Shown: positions 9,158 through 16,133 of the stretch, piece after piece
How the letters are laid out: the number at the start of each line of letters is the position of its first letter
How positions within the stretch are numbered: position 1 is the first letter of the stretch
The notes under the pieces: generated by a model
What the model saw: the letters and a program-made list of their open reading frames with translations, nothing else
The model's database searches: none
What the model was told of the DNA's origin: nothing
Assembly (NCBI RefSeq): GCF_000739815.1
Contig: NZ_BBJJ01000056.1
Location: forward strand, 1 to 47,720
Direction of reading: 5' to 3'
Source of the DNA: Paraburkholderia mimosarum LMG 23256 = NBRC 106338
GTDB lineage: Bacteria; Pseudomonadota; Gammaproteobacteria; Burkholderiales; Burkholderiaceae
DNA length: 47,720 bases
Made by a program: the position numbers and the translations under genes

Positions 9158-9173
9158 TGGCATAGGGATTGCT
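9158..9173 (+). promoter_or_regulatory. candidate sigma-54 promoter for the PilJ-narK unit
   Basis: TGGCAT-AGGGA-TTGCT matches the sigma-54 consensus TGGCAC-N5-TTGCW at all but one position and keeps the GG-N10-GC core. The predicted start is near 9184, at the foot of the first leader hairpin. Confidence 0.7.
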
Positions 9174-9182
9174 TTGTAGCCT

Positions 9183-9236
9183 TCGAGGCCAACGATGGCC
9201 TCGACGAAATGCTTAATCGTCCCGCCAGGTGCGGGA
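9183..9236 (+). promoter_or_regulatory. NasT (ANTAR) target hairpins in the PilJ-narK leader
   Basis: The first hairpin (9183-9204) has a perfect 8-bp stem, TCGAGGCC/GGCCTCGA, closed by the six-base loop AACGAT, with A at position 1 and G at position 4 as known for ANTAR-binding RNAs. A second hairpin (9220-9236; TCCCGC, loop CAGGT, GCGGGA) follows. Its loop counts five bases and does not obey the A1/G4 rule as I fold it. The pair sits between a sigma-54 promoter and an intrinsic terminator, so it is read as an antitermination leader. Confidence 0.72.
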
Positions 9237-9259
9237 TCGTTCGATCATGCGGGGCAACG

Positions 9260-9324
9260 GCGTCCCGAAGCGACACTCCACGGCACAGTGTGCCCGGCGG
9301 GTGCGCTTCGGGACGCTTTTTTTT
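9260..9324 (+). terminator. leader terminator ahead of the PilJ-like gene
   Basis: A perfect 13-bp stem (9260-9272 with 9304-9316, GCGTCCCGAAGCG) is followed directly by eight Ts (9317-9324). It lies 70 bases upstream of the coding start, so it must be read through for the downstream genes to be expressed. Its 5' arm belongs to the element shared by all three leaders. Confidence 0.85.
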
Positions 9325-9394
9325 ATGCGCCTTGCGGGGCGCAGACGGGTCCGGCGAATCATTGGCGATACCTTTTGCACTACTAAAGACGAAC

Positions 9395-10135
9395 ATGCGG
9401 GAAACGACACCTGACGTCTCTGCCGAAATTGTCGGCGAACTCATCAACCTGGCCGGGCGTCAGCGGATGCTCTCGCAGCGCATCGTCCTCCATGCGCTGC
9501 TCGGCTTGCGCGGAGACGAAGTCGCTGTTGGGGTCGCGCGCGAATGCCTCGACATGTTTACGGCCTCGCACGCGCGGCTCGTCGAGGGCGACGATCATTT
9601 TCCTGGTGTGTTCTCCCACGCGCTGCGCGAGCTGTATTTCGGTTCGCGCAAAGCCGACGAGCGGATTCGGGCCTTCATGGAGCTTGCCGCGAACGCGTTC
9701 GATAGTCTCGGTCCGGTGCTGGCCAACCGCATTGGCCGTGACAGCGCAAGCGAGAGCGCCATCGCACGGCTCGCGGCCGCCGCCACACCGCTGCTCGAAC
9801 TGCTGCAAGCGATTACGCAGTCGTACCAGGACGAATTACGCGCCGTCGAAGCCGCTACGGCGAAGCGCCAGGCAGGCATCGTCGACGAGCTTGCCGCCAT
9901 TTCGATGCGCGCGAACATCGTCGCGCTCAATGCGCGCGTGGCCGCCGCCCGCGCCGGTGACTTCGGCCGCGAGTTCGCCGTGATCACCGCGGAACTCGCC
10001 GACGTCATCGGCGAGATGGACCGGCTCGTGCAGGGCGTAGTCGGCAAGCGCGCAAATGTCGAGACGCATAGCCGCACGCCCGAAAGACATTTCGGATTAC
10101 GAAATCAACGGATGTATGCCCGCGCCGCGGGTTGA
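9395..10135 (+). CDS. soluble PilJ/NarX-type nitrate-sensing, MCP-like protein
   Basis: A 246-residue protein with no signal peptide or membrane helix. Residues 16-30 (NLAGRQRMLSQRI) match the P-box of the type IV pili methyl-accepting/NarX sensor domain (PilJ), the segment that binds nitrate in NarX and NarQ. Residues about 165-215 (ELAAISMRANIVALNA, then AARAGDFGREFAVI) match the hairpin tip of chemoreceptor signalling domains, but the long methylation helices are absent. The ATG at 9395 gives the first residue of this domain. It precedes the nitrate transporter by 23 bases and shares its leader. Its role is unknown; sensing nitrate in the cytoplasm is an inference. Confidence 0.8.
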   Translation: MRETTPDVSAEIVGELINLAGRQRMLSQRIVLHALLGLRGDEVAVGVARECLDMFTASHARLVEGDDHFPGVFSHALRELYFGSRKADERIRAFMELAANAFDSLGPVLANRIGRDSASESAIARLAAAATPLLELLQAITQSYQDELRAVEAATAKRQAGIVDELAAISMRANIVALNARVAAARAGDFGREFAVITAELADVIGEMDRLVQGVVGKRANVETHSRTPERHFGLRNQRMYARAAG

Positions 10136-10158
10136 GATCCACTACTGGGGAGAACCTC

Positions 10159-11562
10159 GTGAAAGACCTGGCAAGTTCGCTCAAGAGCGGCAACTGGCGC
10201 GCGCTGATTGCATGCTTCCTCTACTTCGACACCGGATTCACGGTCTGGGTGATGTTCGGCCCGCTCGCGCCGTTCATCCAGAAGGACATCCCGATGACGC
10301 CGGCCGAACTGGGCCTGCTCGTGGCGGTGCCGGTGCTCGGCGCGGCGATCTTGCGCGTGACGCTCGGCAATCTGTATCAGGCTTATGACGGTCGCCGTGT
10401 CGCGCTGCTCGGCATTGCGCTTTCGGCCATTCCGTCTGCCGTGCTGCTGCTGATGCCCGGAACGCCCTCCTATACGTTGCTCCTCGTGCTCGGCGTGCTG
10501 CTCGGCGTGGGCGGTGCCAGCTTCGCCGTGGCGCTGCCCATGGCGGGGAGCAACTATCCGCCGAAGGTGCAGGGCCTCGTACTCGGCCTCGCCGCGGCCG
10601 GCAATATCGGTGCGGTGCTCGACGGCTTCCTCTTTCCTGGCCTTGCCGCCCACTTCAGCTGGGCGCGCGCCACGGGCGCGGCGTTGCCGCTGCTGGCGCT
10701 CGCCGCGACGGCCGTGACCTTCTGGGCTCGCGATCTCGGCCAGAAGTCGGGCAGCGCGGCGCAGGCGTTGCGTGCATTCAGCATCACGCTCGCCGGATTG
10801 ATCGCGCTCGTGCTCTGCGTGCACGCGGGTGTGTTTGGAGCGGGCAAGACTGGCGTACTGCTGCTGCCCGTGCTTGGCGCGCTGCTCGCCATCGCCGTAT
10901 TGCCGCGCCACTATCGCGCCGTGCTTGCACAGGGCGACACGTGGGTCGTGATGCTCGTGTACAGCATCACGTTCGGCGGGTTCGTCGGGATGTCCTCCTA
11001 TGTCTCGACGCTGCTTATTTCGCTCTACCAGGTACCGAAGCTCGAAGCCGGCGTGGTGATGTCGCTGCTCGCGCTGACCGGCGCGATGGTGCGCCCGCTC
11101 GGCGGCCTCGTTGCCGACCGCATTTCGGGCGTGCGCGCGCTCGTGGTGCTGCTCGCCGCGATCTCGGCGTGCGATTTCGCCTTCGCGCTGTGGATGCCGC
11201 CCTTCGCCGCCGGCATTGCGTTGCTCGCGTTCACTTACGTTTGTTTCGGCCTGGGCAATGGCGCGACGTTTCAGCTCGTGCCGCGTCGCTGGCAGGGCCG
11301 CACGGGTCTCATGTCGGGCATCATCGGCGCGGCGGGCGGCATCGGCGGCTTCTATCTGCCGGTCATCATGGGCATTGCCAAGGAAAGCACCGGCAGCTAT
11401 CAGATGGGCTTCGCGACGTTCGGCGTCATTGCGGCGGCGGCGTTCGGCCTCGTGGTGCTGCACCGTGCGCGCTGGCTCGAATGGGCGCTGCCCCAGGAGC
11501 CTGCGACGGCACCCGCGGCGCCTGCCCTGGTGCAGGGGGCGCAGGCAAGCGTGGGCAACTGA
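10159..11562 (+). CDS. narK: MFS nitrate/nitrite transporter (NarK/NasA type)
   Basis: A 467-residue major-facilitator protein with about twelve membrane helices. It has the family start (NWRALIACFLYFDTGFTVWVMFGPL) and the nitrate-signature glycine-rich segments (GNLYQ, GAAGGIGGFYLPVIMG). The arginine expected in helix 2 is present in the LRVTLGNLY region. It imports nitrate into the cytoplasm for NasA. The start is GTG at 10159, chosen because GGGGAG lies six bases upstream; the longer frame from TTG at 10132 overlaps the previous gene. It is the second gene of a NasT-controlled unit. Confidence 0.92.
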   Translation: MKDLASSLKSGNWRALIACFLYFDTGFTVWVMFGPLAPFIQKDIPMTPAELGLLVAVPVLGAAILRVTLGNLYQAYDGRRVALLGIALSAIPSAVLLLMPGTPSYTLLLVLGVLLGVGGASFAVALPMAGSNYPPKVQGLVLGLAAAGNIGAVLDGFLFPGLAAHFSWARATGAALPLLALAATAVTFWARDLGQKSGSAAQALRAFSITLAGLIALVLCVHAGVFGAGKTGVLLLPVLGALLAIAVLPRHYRAVLAQGDTWVVMLVYSITFGGFVGMSSYVSTLLISLYQVPKLEAGVVMSLLALTGAMVRPLGGLVADRISGVRALVVLLAAISACDFAFALWMPPFAAGIALLAFTYVCFGLGNGATFQLVPRRWQGRTGLMSGIIGAAGGIGGFYLPVIMGIAKESTGSYQMGFATFGVIAAAAFGLVVLHRARWLEWALPQEPATAPAAPALVQGAQASVGN

Positions 11563-11616
11563 GGCGGGAACCGGTCGCAGCGGCCCGGGTTCGAGCGACG
11601 GGCCGTTTGCGTCAAA

Positions 11617-11646
11617 CGCGCTTCGCTGCTGTTGCTGCGAAGCGCG
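11617..11646. terminator. hairpin between convergent narK and cobA
   Basis: A perfect 10-bp stem (CGCGCTTCGC, ten-base loop, GCGAAGCGCG) sits midway between the two convergent stops. On the minus strand it is followed by TTTG only, and on the plus strand by no T-run, so it is at best a weak bidirectional terminator. Confidence 0.5.
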
Positions 11647-11670
11647 AAGCTCGTTCAGGTCAGGAGATGA

Positions 11671-12468
11671 TCAGGCGCTTATCCGCAGCGCATCTTCGAG
11701 CGCATCGTACGCGTGCGAGCCGAACGAAGCGGACGTCTGGGCGAACAAAGCCGCCTCGCCAATGGCGTTGCCCACGAGGATGATGGCCGGACTGCCGAGC
11801 CCGGCCGCTTGCGCGTGCGCCGCGATGGTGCCGAGCGTGCCCGTTACGCGCCGTTCGTTCACGCTGCCTGCCCACTGGACGACGGCGGCGGGCGTTGCGG
11901 TGGAGAGTGTGTTGGCGAGCGTGGCGCACAGCGACTCGATCCGGCTCATCCCCATATAGATGGCGAGCGTCATGCCCGTCGCCGCGAGCGCATGCCAGTC
12001 GGGCTCGCTGTGATCGCGCAGATGCGCCGTCACGAAGATCACGCCCTGGCAATGATCGCGGTGCGTGAGCGAGATGCCGAGGCCGGCCGCCGCCGCGAAC
12101 GCCGAGGACACCCCGTTCACGATCTCCACGCGCACGCCTGCCTCGCGCAACGCCGCGAGTTCCTCGCCGGCCCGGCCGAACAGAAGGGCGTCACCGCCCT
12201 TCACGCGCACCACGTGCAGACCGCGGCGCGCGTAGCGCTGCATCAACCGCTCGATGAAGGCCTGCGGCGTGGAGCGGCAGCCGCCCCGCTTGCCCACGCG
12301 GATCACGCGGGCCCGCGGCGCGAGCGTGATGATTTCCGGGTTCACGAGATCGTCGAGCAGCAGCACGTCGGCGCTCGCGAGCGCTTTGGCCGCCTTCAGG
12401 GTGAGCAGGTCGAGATCGCCCGGACCTGCGCTCACCAGCGTCACCTTGCCTTCTTTGCCCGTCACCAT
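11671..12468 (-). CDS. cobA: uroporphyrinogen-III C-methyltransferase (SUMT)
   Basis: A 265-residue tetrapyrrole methylase that uses S-adenosylmethionine to methylate uroporphyrinogen III at C2 and C7, the first committed step to siroheme, the cofactor of NirB. Visible motifs are SAGPGDLDLLTLKA at the N-terminus, VRVKGGDALLFGRAGEE near residue 85-100, and a late GSPAIILVG. The ATG at 12468 is chosen over the ATG at 12474 because AAGGAAG then has a six-base spacing. It lacks the CysG dehydrogenase/chelatase domain, so precorrin-2 must be finished by another enzyme. Its leader is under the same NasT-type control as nirB. Confidence 0.92.
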   Translation of the reverse strand: MVTGKEGKVTLVSAGPGDLDLLTLKAAKALASADVLLLDDLVNPEIITLAPRARVIRVGKRGGCRSTPQAFIERLMQRYARRGLHVVRVKGGDALLFGRAGEELAALREAGVRVEIVNGVSSAFAAAAGLGISLTHRDHCQGVIFVTAHLRDHSEPDWHALAATGMTLAIYMGMSRIESLCATLANTLSTATPAAVVQWAGSVNERRVTGTLGTIAAHAQAAGLGSPAIILVGNAIGEAALFAQTSASFGSHAYDALEDALRISA

Positions 12469-12518
12469 CGTCATCTTCCTTATCGCGTTGCGCGCAACGG
12501 CATTACTAGCGCGCCCAT

Positions 12519-12567
12519 AAAAAAATAATGGCGTCCGCTCGTCAGCTTGCGACGAGGGGACGCCATT
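12519..12567 (-). terminator. leader terminator ahead of cobA
   Basis: Reading on the minus strand, a 17-bp stem with one mismatch (12551-12567 with 12527-12543; the outer part is AATGGCGTCC) is followed one base later by seven Ts (12519-12525). It lies about 50 bases before the cobA start. The 5' arm carries the GGCGTCCC core found in the other two leader terminators. Confidence 0.85.
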
Positions 12568-12584
12568 GTCCGGTTGCATGAATC

Positions 12585-12637
12585 GCGGCGCTTGCAGCGG
12601 CCGCCTGGATTTGCAGTGCCCGACATCGTTGCCGGGC
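12585..12637 (-). promoter_or_regulatory. NasT (ANTAR) target hairpins in the cobA leader
   Basis: On the minus strand the first hairpin (12637-12618) has a 7-bp stem with one G-U pair (GCCCGGC/GTCGGGC) closed by AACGAT, the same A1/G4 six-base loop as in the PilJ-narK leader. A second stem-loop at 12604-12585 (GCGG, bulged C, CGC, loop TGCAA, GCGCCGC) precedes the terminator. Confidence 0.7.
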
Positions 12638-12650
12638 ATTCGATGTGGAT

Positions 12651-12666
12651 GCAAGTTCCAGACCAC
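12651..12666 (-). promoter_or_regulatory. weak candidate sigma-54 promoter for cobA
   Basis: On the minus strand, TGGTCT-GGAAC-TTGCA keeps the GG-N10-GC core and a perfect -12 box, but its -24 box departs from TGGCAC at three positions. The predicted start near 12639 falls at the foot of the first leader hairpin, as in the PilJ-narK leader, which supports it. Confidence 0.5.
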
Positions 12667-12740
12667 CGGACATGGGCGCGGCGCTGGCCTGCCAGCGGGG
12701 CGTTTCTCGACAGACAGCGCCGCGACGGGCACGCTCACGG

Positions 12741-12778
12741 CGCACAGCGACTGTGCTGCACAGCACCAACCTTGTGCC
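12741..12778. promoter_or_regulatory. tandem NtrC-type dyads between cobA and nirB
   Basis: Two perfect GCAC-N7-GTGC dyads, at 12741-12757 and 12762-12778, are centred 21 bases apart, about two helical turns. This matches the NtrC consensus and its usual paired arrangement. They lie about 110 and 131 bases upstream of the predicted cobA start and 134 and 155 bases upstream of the nirB start, so one enhancer could serve both divergent sigma-54 promoters. Confidence 0.72.
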
Positions 12779-12877
12779 GGGTTGCATCACGATGCGCAGG
12801 CAAGTACGCCGACGGCTGAGGTGCATGAACCCTGCGAGCGCCCGCCGAACAGGGCGTCGCGCGAGATGATCGCAAAT

Positions 12878-12892
12878 TGGCACAGTGCTTGC
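12878..12892 (+). promoter_or_regulatory. sigma-54 promoter for nirB-nirD-nasA
   Basis: TGGCAC-AGTGC-TTGC is a perfect match to the sigma-54 consensus boxes and spacing, preceded by T. The predicted start is near 12904, about 15 bases before the first leader hairpin and about 150 before nirB. Confidence 0.82.
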
Positions 12893-12918
12893 GTACAGCC
12901 TCGTAACAAGTGCCACCG

Positions 12919-12957
12919 CGAATCAAAGGCGATTCGGCTGCAAGCAGTCGGTGCAGC
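12919..12957 (+). promoter_or_regulatory. NasT (ANTAR) target hairpins in the nirB leader
   Basis: The first hairpin (12919-12936) has a 6-bp stem CGAATC/GATTCG closed by the six-base loop AAAGGC, again with A1 and G4. A second hairpin follows, foldable as CGGCTG-CAAG-CAGTCG (12935-12950) or as GCTGCA-N9-TGCAGC (12937-12957). I cannot decide between these folds by eye. Confidence 0.7.
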
Positions 12958-12985
12958 GCACGGAGAATTTCGTATTCAGGACAAC

Positions 12986-13040
12986 GGCGTCCCCCGAAAC
13001 CGGCTTCGCGCAAGCTGGAATCGCGGGACGCCTTTTTTTT
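12986..13040 (+). terminator. leader terminator ahead of nirB
   Basis: The outer stem GGCGTCCC/GGGACGCC (12986-12993 with 13025-13032) encloses an inner helix CCGGCTT/AAGCTGG, and eight Ts follow (13033-13040). The nirB start is only 16 bases further on, so this acts on the leader and is not the end of an upstream gene. Confidence 0.88.
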
Positions 13041-13055
13041 GGCAGGGTGCTCAGC

Positions 13056-15659
13056 ATGGTGCAAGCAACGGACGCAGTGAAAAGCTCCGCCGCGATGGAG
13101 ATCGTCGTCGTCGGCCATGGCATGGTGGGCCACAAATTTCTCGAAAGCATGCTCGCGGACGGCACGCTCAACGCACGCGTGACCGTACTCTGCGAAGAGC
13201 CCCGACCCGCGTACGACCGCGTACATCTTTCCGAATTCTTCGCGGGCAAGTCGGCGGACGATCTCTCCCTCGTGGCGCCGGGGTTCTTCGATCGCGAGAA
13301 CGTGCGCCTCGTGCTGGACGCGAAGGCCGTGGCGATCGATCGTGCGGCGCGCACTGTCACGGCGTCCAACGGCGAGACCCTCTCCTATGACAAGCTCGTG
13401 CTGGCTACCGGCTCGTCGCCGTTCGTCCCGCCCATCGCCGGCAACGACCGGACCGATTGCTTCGTATATCGAACGATTGCCGACCTCGAAGCCATGCAGG
13501 CGCGCGGCGCGAGCGCAAAGTCTGGCGTGGTGGTGGGCGGCGGCCTGCTCGGCCTCGAATGCGCAAAAGCGCTGCACGATCTGGGCCTCGACACGCACGT
13601 CGTGGAGTTCGCGCCGCGCCTCATGGCGGTGCAGGTGGACGAAGACGGCGGCCACATGTTGCGTGGAAAGATCGAAGAACTCGGCGTGACCGTGCACACG
13701 CAAAAGAACACGACGGCGATCGTCGACGGCGAAACGGCCGCGAACCGCATGCAGTTCGCCGACGGCACCCACCTCGACGCCGACATGATCGTGTTCTCGG
13801 CCGGCATTCGCCCACGCGACGAAATCGCACGCGCATGCGGCCTCGAGATCGGCGCGCGCGGCGGCATCGTGATCGACGACCAGTGCAGGACGAGCGATGC
13901 GGACATCTACGCCATCGGCGAATGCGCGCTCTGGCAAGGCCAGATCTTCGGCCTCGTCGCCCCTGGTTACGACATGGCGCGCATCGCCGCGAAGGCACTC
14001 GCGGGCGAGGCAGCGCGCTTCGCGGGCGCCGACATGAGTACCAAACTCAAGCTGATGGGCGTGGACGTGGCGAGCATCGGCGACGCGCACGGCAAGACGC
14101 CCGGTAGCCGCTCGTTTCGTTATGCAGACGAACGCCGCCAGGTCTACAAGAAGATCGTGGTGTCCGATTGCGGCAAGAAACTGCTCGGCGCCGTAATGGT
14201 GGGCGACGCGAGCGAATACGGCACGCTGCTGCAGATGATGCTCAACGGCATCGAGCTGCCCGAGTCGCCCGAATTCATGATCCTGCCGCAGGCCGACGGG
14301 AAAGCCAAGCCTGCGCTCGGCGTCGAGGCGCTCCCCGATGCGGCGCAGATCTGCTCGTGCAACAACGTTTCGAAGGCCGAAATCTGCGCCGCCGTGCGCG
14401 AAGGCGCAACGACCATCGCCGCGGTGAAGGGGGCGTGCAACGCCGGTACGTCGTGCGGCGGCTGCGTGCCGCTCGTCACGCAGGTCATGAAGTCCGAGAT
14501 GAAGCGTCAGGGTCTCGCCGTCAACAACCATCTGTGCGAGCACTTCCGCCATTCGCGGCAGGAGCTTTATCACATCGTGCGCGTGGAGGGCATCAAGACC
14601 TTCGGCGAGTTGCTCGCGAGGCATGGGCGTGGCCTCGGCTGCGATATTTGCAAGCCCGCCGTGGCCGGTGTTCTCGCTTCGTGCTGGAACGAATTCGTGC
14701 TGAAGAAAGAGCACGCCAGCTTGCAGGATTCGAACGATTACTACCTCGCCAACATTCAGCGCGACGGCACCTATTCGGTCGTGCCGCGCATGCCCGGCGG
14801 CGAAGTGACGCCCGAAGGCCTCATTGCCGTGGGGCAAGTGGCGAAAAAGTTCGGGCTCTATACGAAGATCACGGGTGGCCAGCGTGTGGACCTCTTTGGT
14901 GCGCGCGTCGAGCAACTGCCCTACATCTGGGAGGATCTGATCGCCGCCGGCTTCGAATCGGGGCATGCATACGGCAAGGCCTTGCGCACGGTGAAATCGT
15001 GCGTGGGCTCGACGTGGTGCCGCTACGGCGTGGGCGATTCGGTGGGCTTCGCGATCGAACTGGAGAATCGCTACAAGGGCCTGCGCGCGCCACACAAGAT
15101 CAAGTTCGGCGTATCGGGCTGCACGCGCGAATGCGCGGAGGCGCAAGGCAAGGACGTCGGCATCATCGCCACGGAAAAGGGCTGGAACCTCTACGTGTGT
15201 GGCAACGGCGGGATGAAGCCGCGCCATGCGGAACTGCTCGCGGCGGACCTCGACCGGGAAACGCTCGTGCGCTACGTCGATCGTTTCCTCATGTTCTATG
15301 TGCGCACGGCCGATCGCCTGCAGCGCACGAGCGTGTGGCGCGACAACCTCGAAGGCGGCCTCGACTATCTGATCGACGTGGTCGTGCACGACAAGCTGGG
15401 CCTTGCCGCCGAACTCGAATCGGAAATGCAGCTCGTCGTGGACACCTACGAATGCGAGTGGAAGAAGGCCGTGACGGACCCGCAAACGCGCCGCCGCTTC
15501 CGTCACTTCGTGAACAGCGACGCGGGCGACCAGCACGTCGCGTTCGTCGAGGAGCGCGGCCAGATCCGTCCGGCCACGCCCGAAGAGCGCATGCAAAATT
15601 CGCAGTCCGCACGATACGAAGCGCTGGCGGAGATTCCCGTTGTCGTCGAAACGGTCTGA
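13056..15659 (+). CDS. nirB: NAD(P)H nitrite reductase, large subunit
   Basis: An 867-residue assimilatory nitrite reductase that makes ammonium from nitrite in the cytoplasm. In order it has an FAD/NAD-dependent reductase module (GHGMVGHKF near residue 20; second dinucleotide fold VVGGGLLGLECAKAL near 155), a BFD-like [2Fe-2S] segment (CSCNNVSKAEIC, then CGGC, about residues 430-470), and a nitrite/sulfite reductase module with the siroheme-[4Fe-4S] cysteines (CVGSTWCRYG and CTRECAEAQG). The ATG at 13056 lies just after the leader terminator, with AGGG upstream. nirD follows after 30 bases. Siroheme is supplied by the divergent cobA. Confidence 0.96.
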   Translation: MVQATDAVKSSAAMEIVVVGHGMVGHKFLESMLADGTLNARVTVLCEEPRPAYDRVHLSEFFAGKSADDLSLVAPGFFDRENVRLVLDAKAVAIDRAARTVTASNGETLSYDKLVLATGSSPFVPPIAGNDRTDCFVYRTIADLEAMQARGASAKSGVVVGGGLLGLECAKALHDLGLDTHVVEFAPRLMAVQVDEDGGHMLRGKIEELGVTVHTQKNTTAIVDGETAANRMQFADGTHLDADMIVFSAGIRPRDEIARACGLEIGARGGIVIDDQCRTSDADIYAIGECALWQGQIFGLVAPGYDMARIAAKALAGEAARFAGADMSTKLKLMGVDVASIGDAHGKTPGSRSFRYADERRQVYKKIVVSDCGKKLLGAVMVGDASEYGTLLQMMLNGIELPESPEFMILPQADGKAKPALGVEALPDAAQICSCNNVSKAEICAAVREGATTIAAVKGACNAGTSCGGCVPLVTQVMKSEMKRQGLAVNNHLCEHFRHSRQELYHIVRVEGIKTFGELLARHGRGLGCDICKPAVAGVLASCWNEFVLKKEHASLQDSNDYYLANIQRDGTYSVVPRMPGGEVTPEGLIAVGQVAKKFGLYTKITGGQRVDLFGARVEQLPYIWEDLIAAGFESGHAYGKALRTVKSCVGSTWCRYGVGDSVGFAIELENRYKGLRAPHKIKFGVSGCTRECAEAQGKDVGIIATEKGWNLYVCGNGGMKPRHAELLAADLDRETLVRYVDRFLMFYVRTADRLQRTSVWRDNLEGGLDYLIDVVVHDKLGLAAELESEMQLVVDTYECEWKKAVTDPQTRRRFRHFVNSDAGDQHVAFVEERGQIRPATPEERMQNSQSARYEALAEIPVVVETV

Positions 15660-15689
15660 TTCCCTTCTGTCAAAACCGAGGAGCGAGAA

Positions 15690-16037
15690 ATGTCCAACGA
15701 ACACACCATGAGCAACTGGATTCCCGTCTGCACGCTCGACGACATCGTGCCGAACACCGGCGTCTGCGCGCTCGTGAAAGGCGAGCAGGTCGCCGTGTTC
15801 CATGTCCACGACGGCAACGCGCGCGTGTACGCCATCGGCAACTACGATCCCAACTCGCATGCGTCGGTGCTCTCGCGCGGGCTCGTGGGCAGCTTTGGCG
15901 AGCGCGTGGTGGTGGCATCGCCAATCTACAAGCATCACTTCGATCTCAGCACCGGCGAGTGCATCGAAGCGCCGCAGCATTCGGTCAACGCATTCCCGAC
16001 ACGTGTGGAAAATGGTCAGGTGTGGGTTGCCGCCTGA
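15690..16037 (+). CDS. nirD: nitrite reductase small subunit
   Basis: A 115-residue Rieske-fold protein of the NirD family, the partner subunit of NirB. It carries the family pattern WIPVCTLDDI at the start and SPIYKHHFDLSTGECIE near residues 78-93. The Cys-x-His pairs that hold a Rieske cluster are replaced (SPIYKHHF has no Cys), as is usual for NirD, so it should bind no Fe-S centre. The ATG is preceded by GAGGAGCGAGAA. It is co-transcribed with nirB and nasA. Confidence 0.94.
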   Translation: MSNEHTMSNWIPVCTLDDIVPNTGVCALVKGEQVAVFHVHDGNARVYAIGNYDPNSHASVLSRGLVGSFGERVVVASPIYKHHFDLSTGECIEAPQHSVNAFPTRVENGQVWVAA

Positions 16038-16133
16038 TTTTCCGGCTGATGGGCCAACCGAAGTGACGAGCGCGCGGCGCGCAGCAAGCGCCGCGTAACC
16101 TGATTCTGTTTCCAGCTGATATCGATCGACCGC

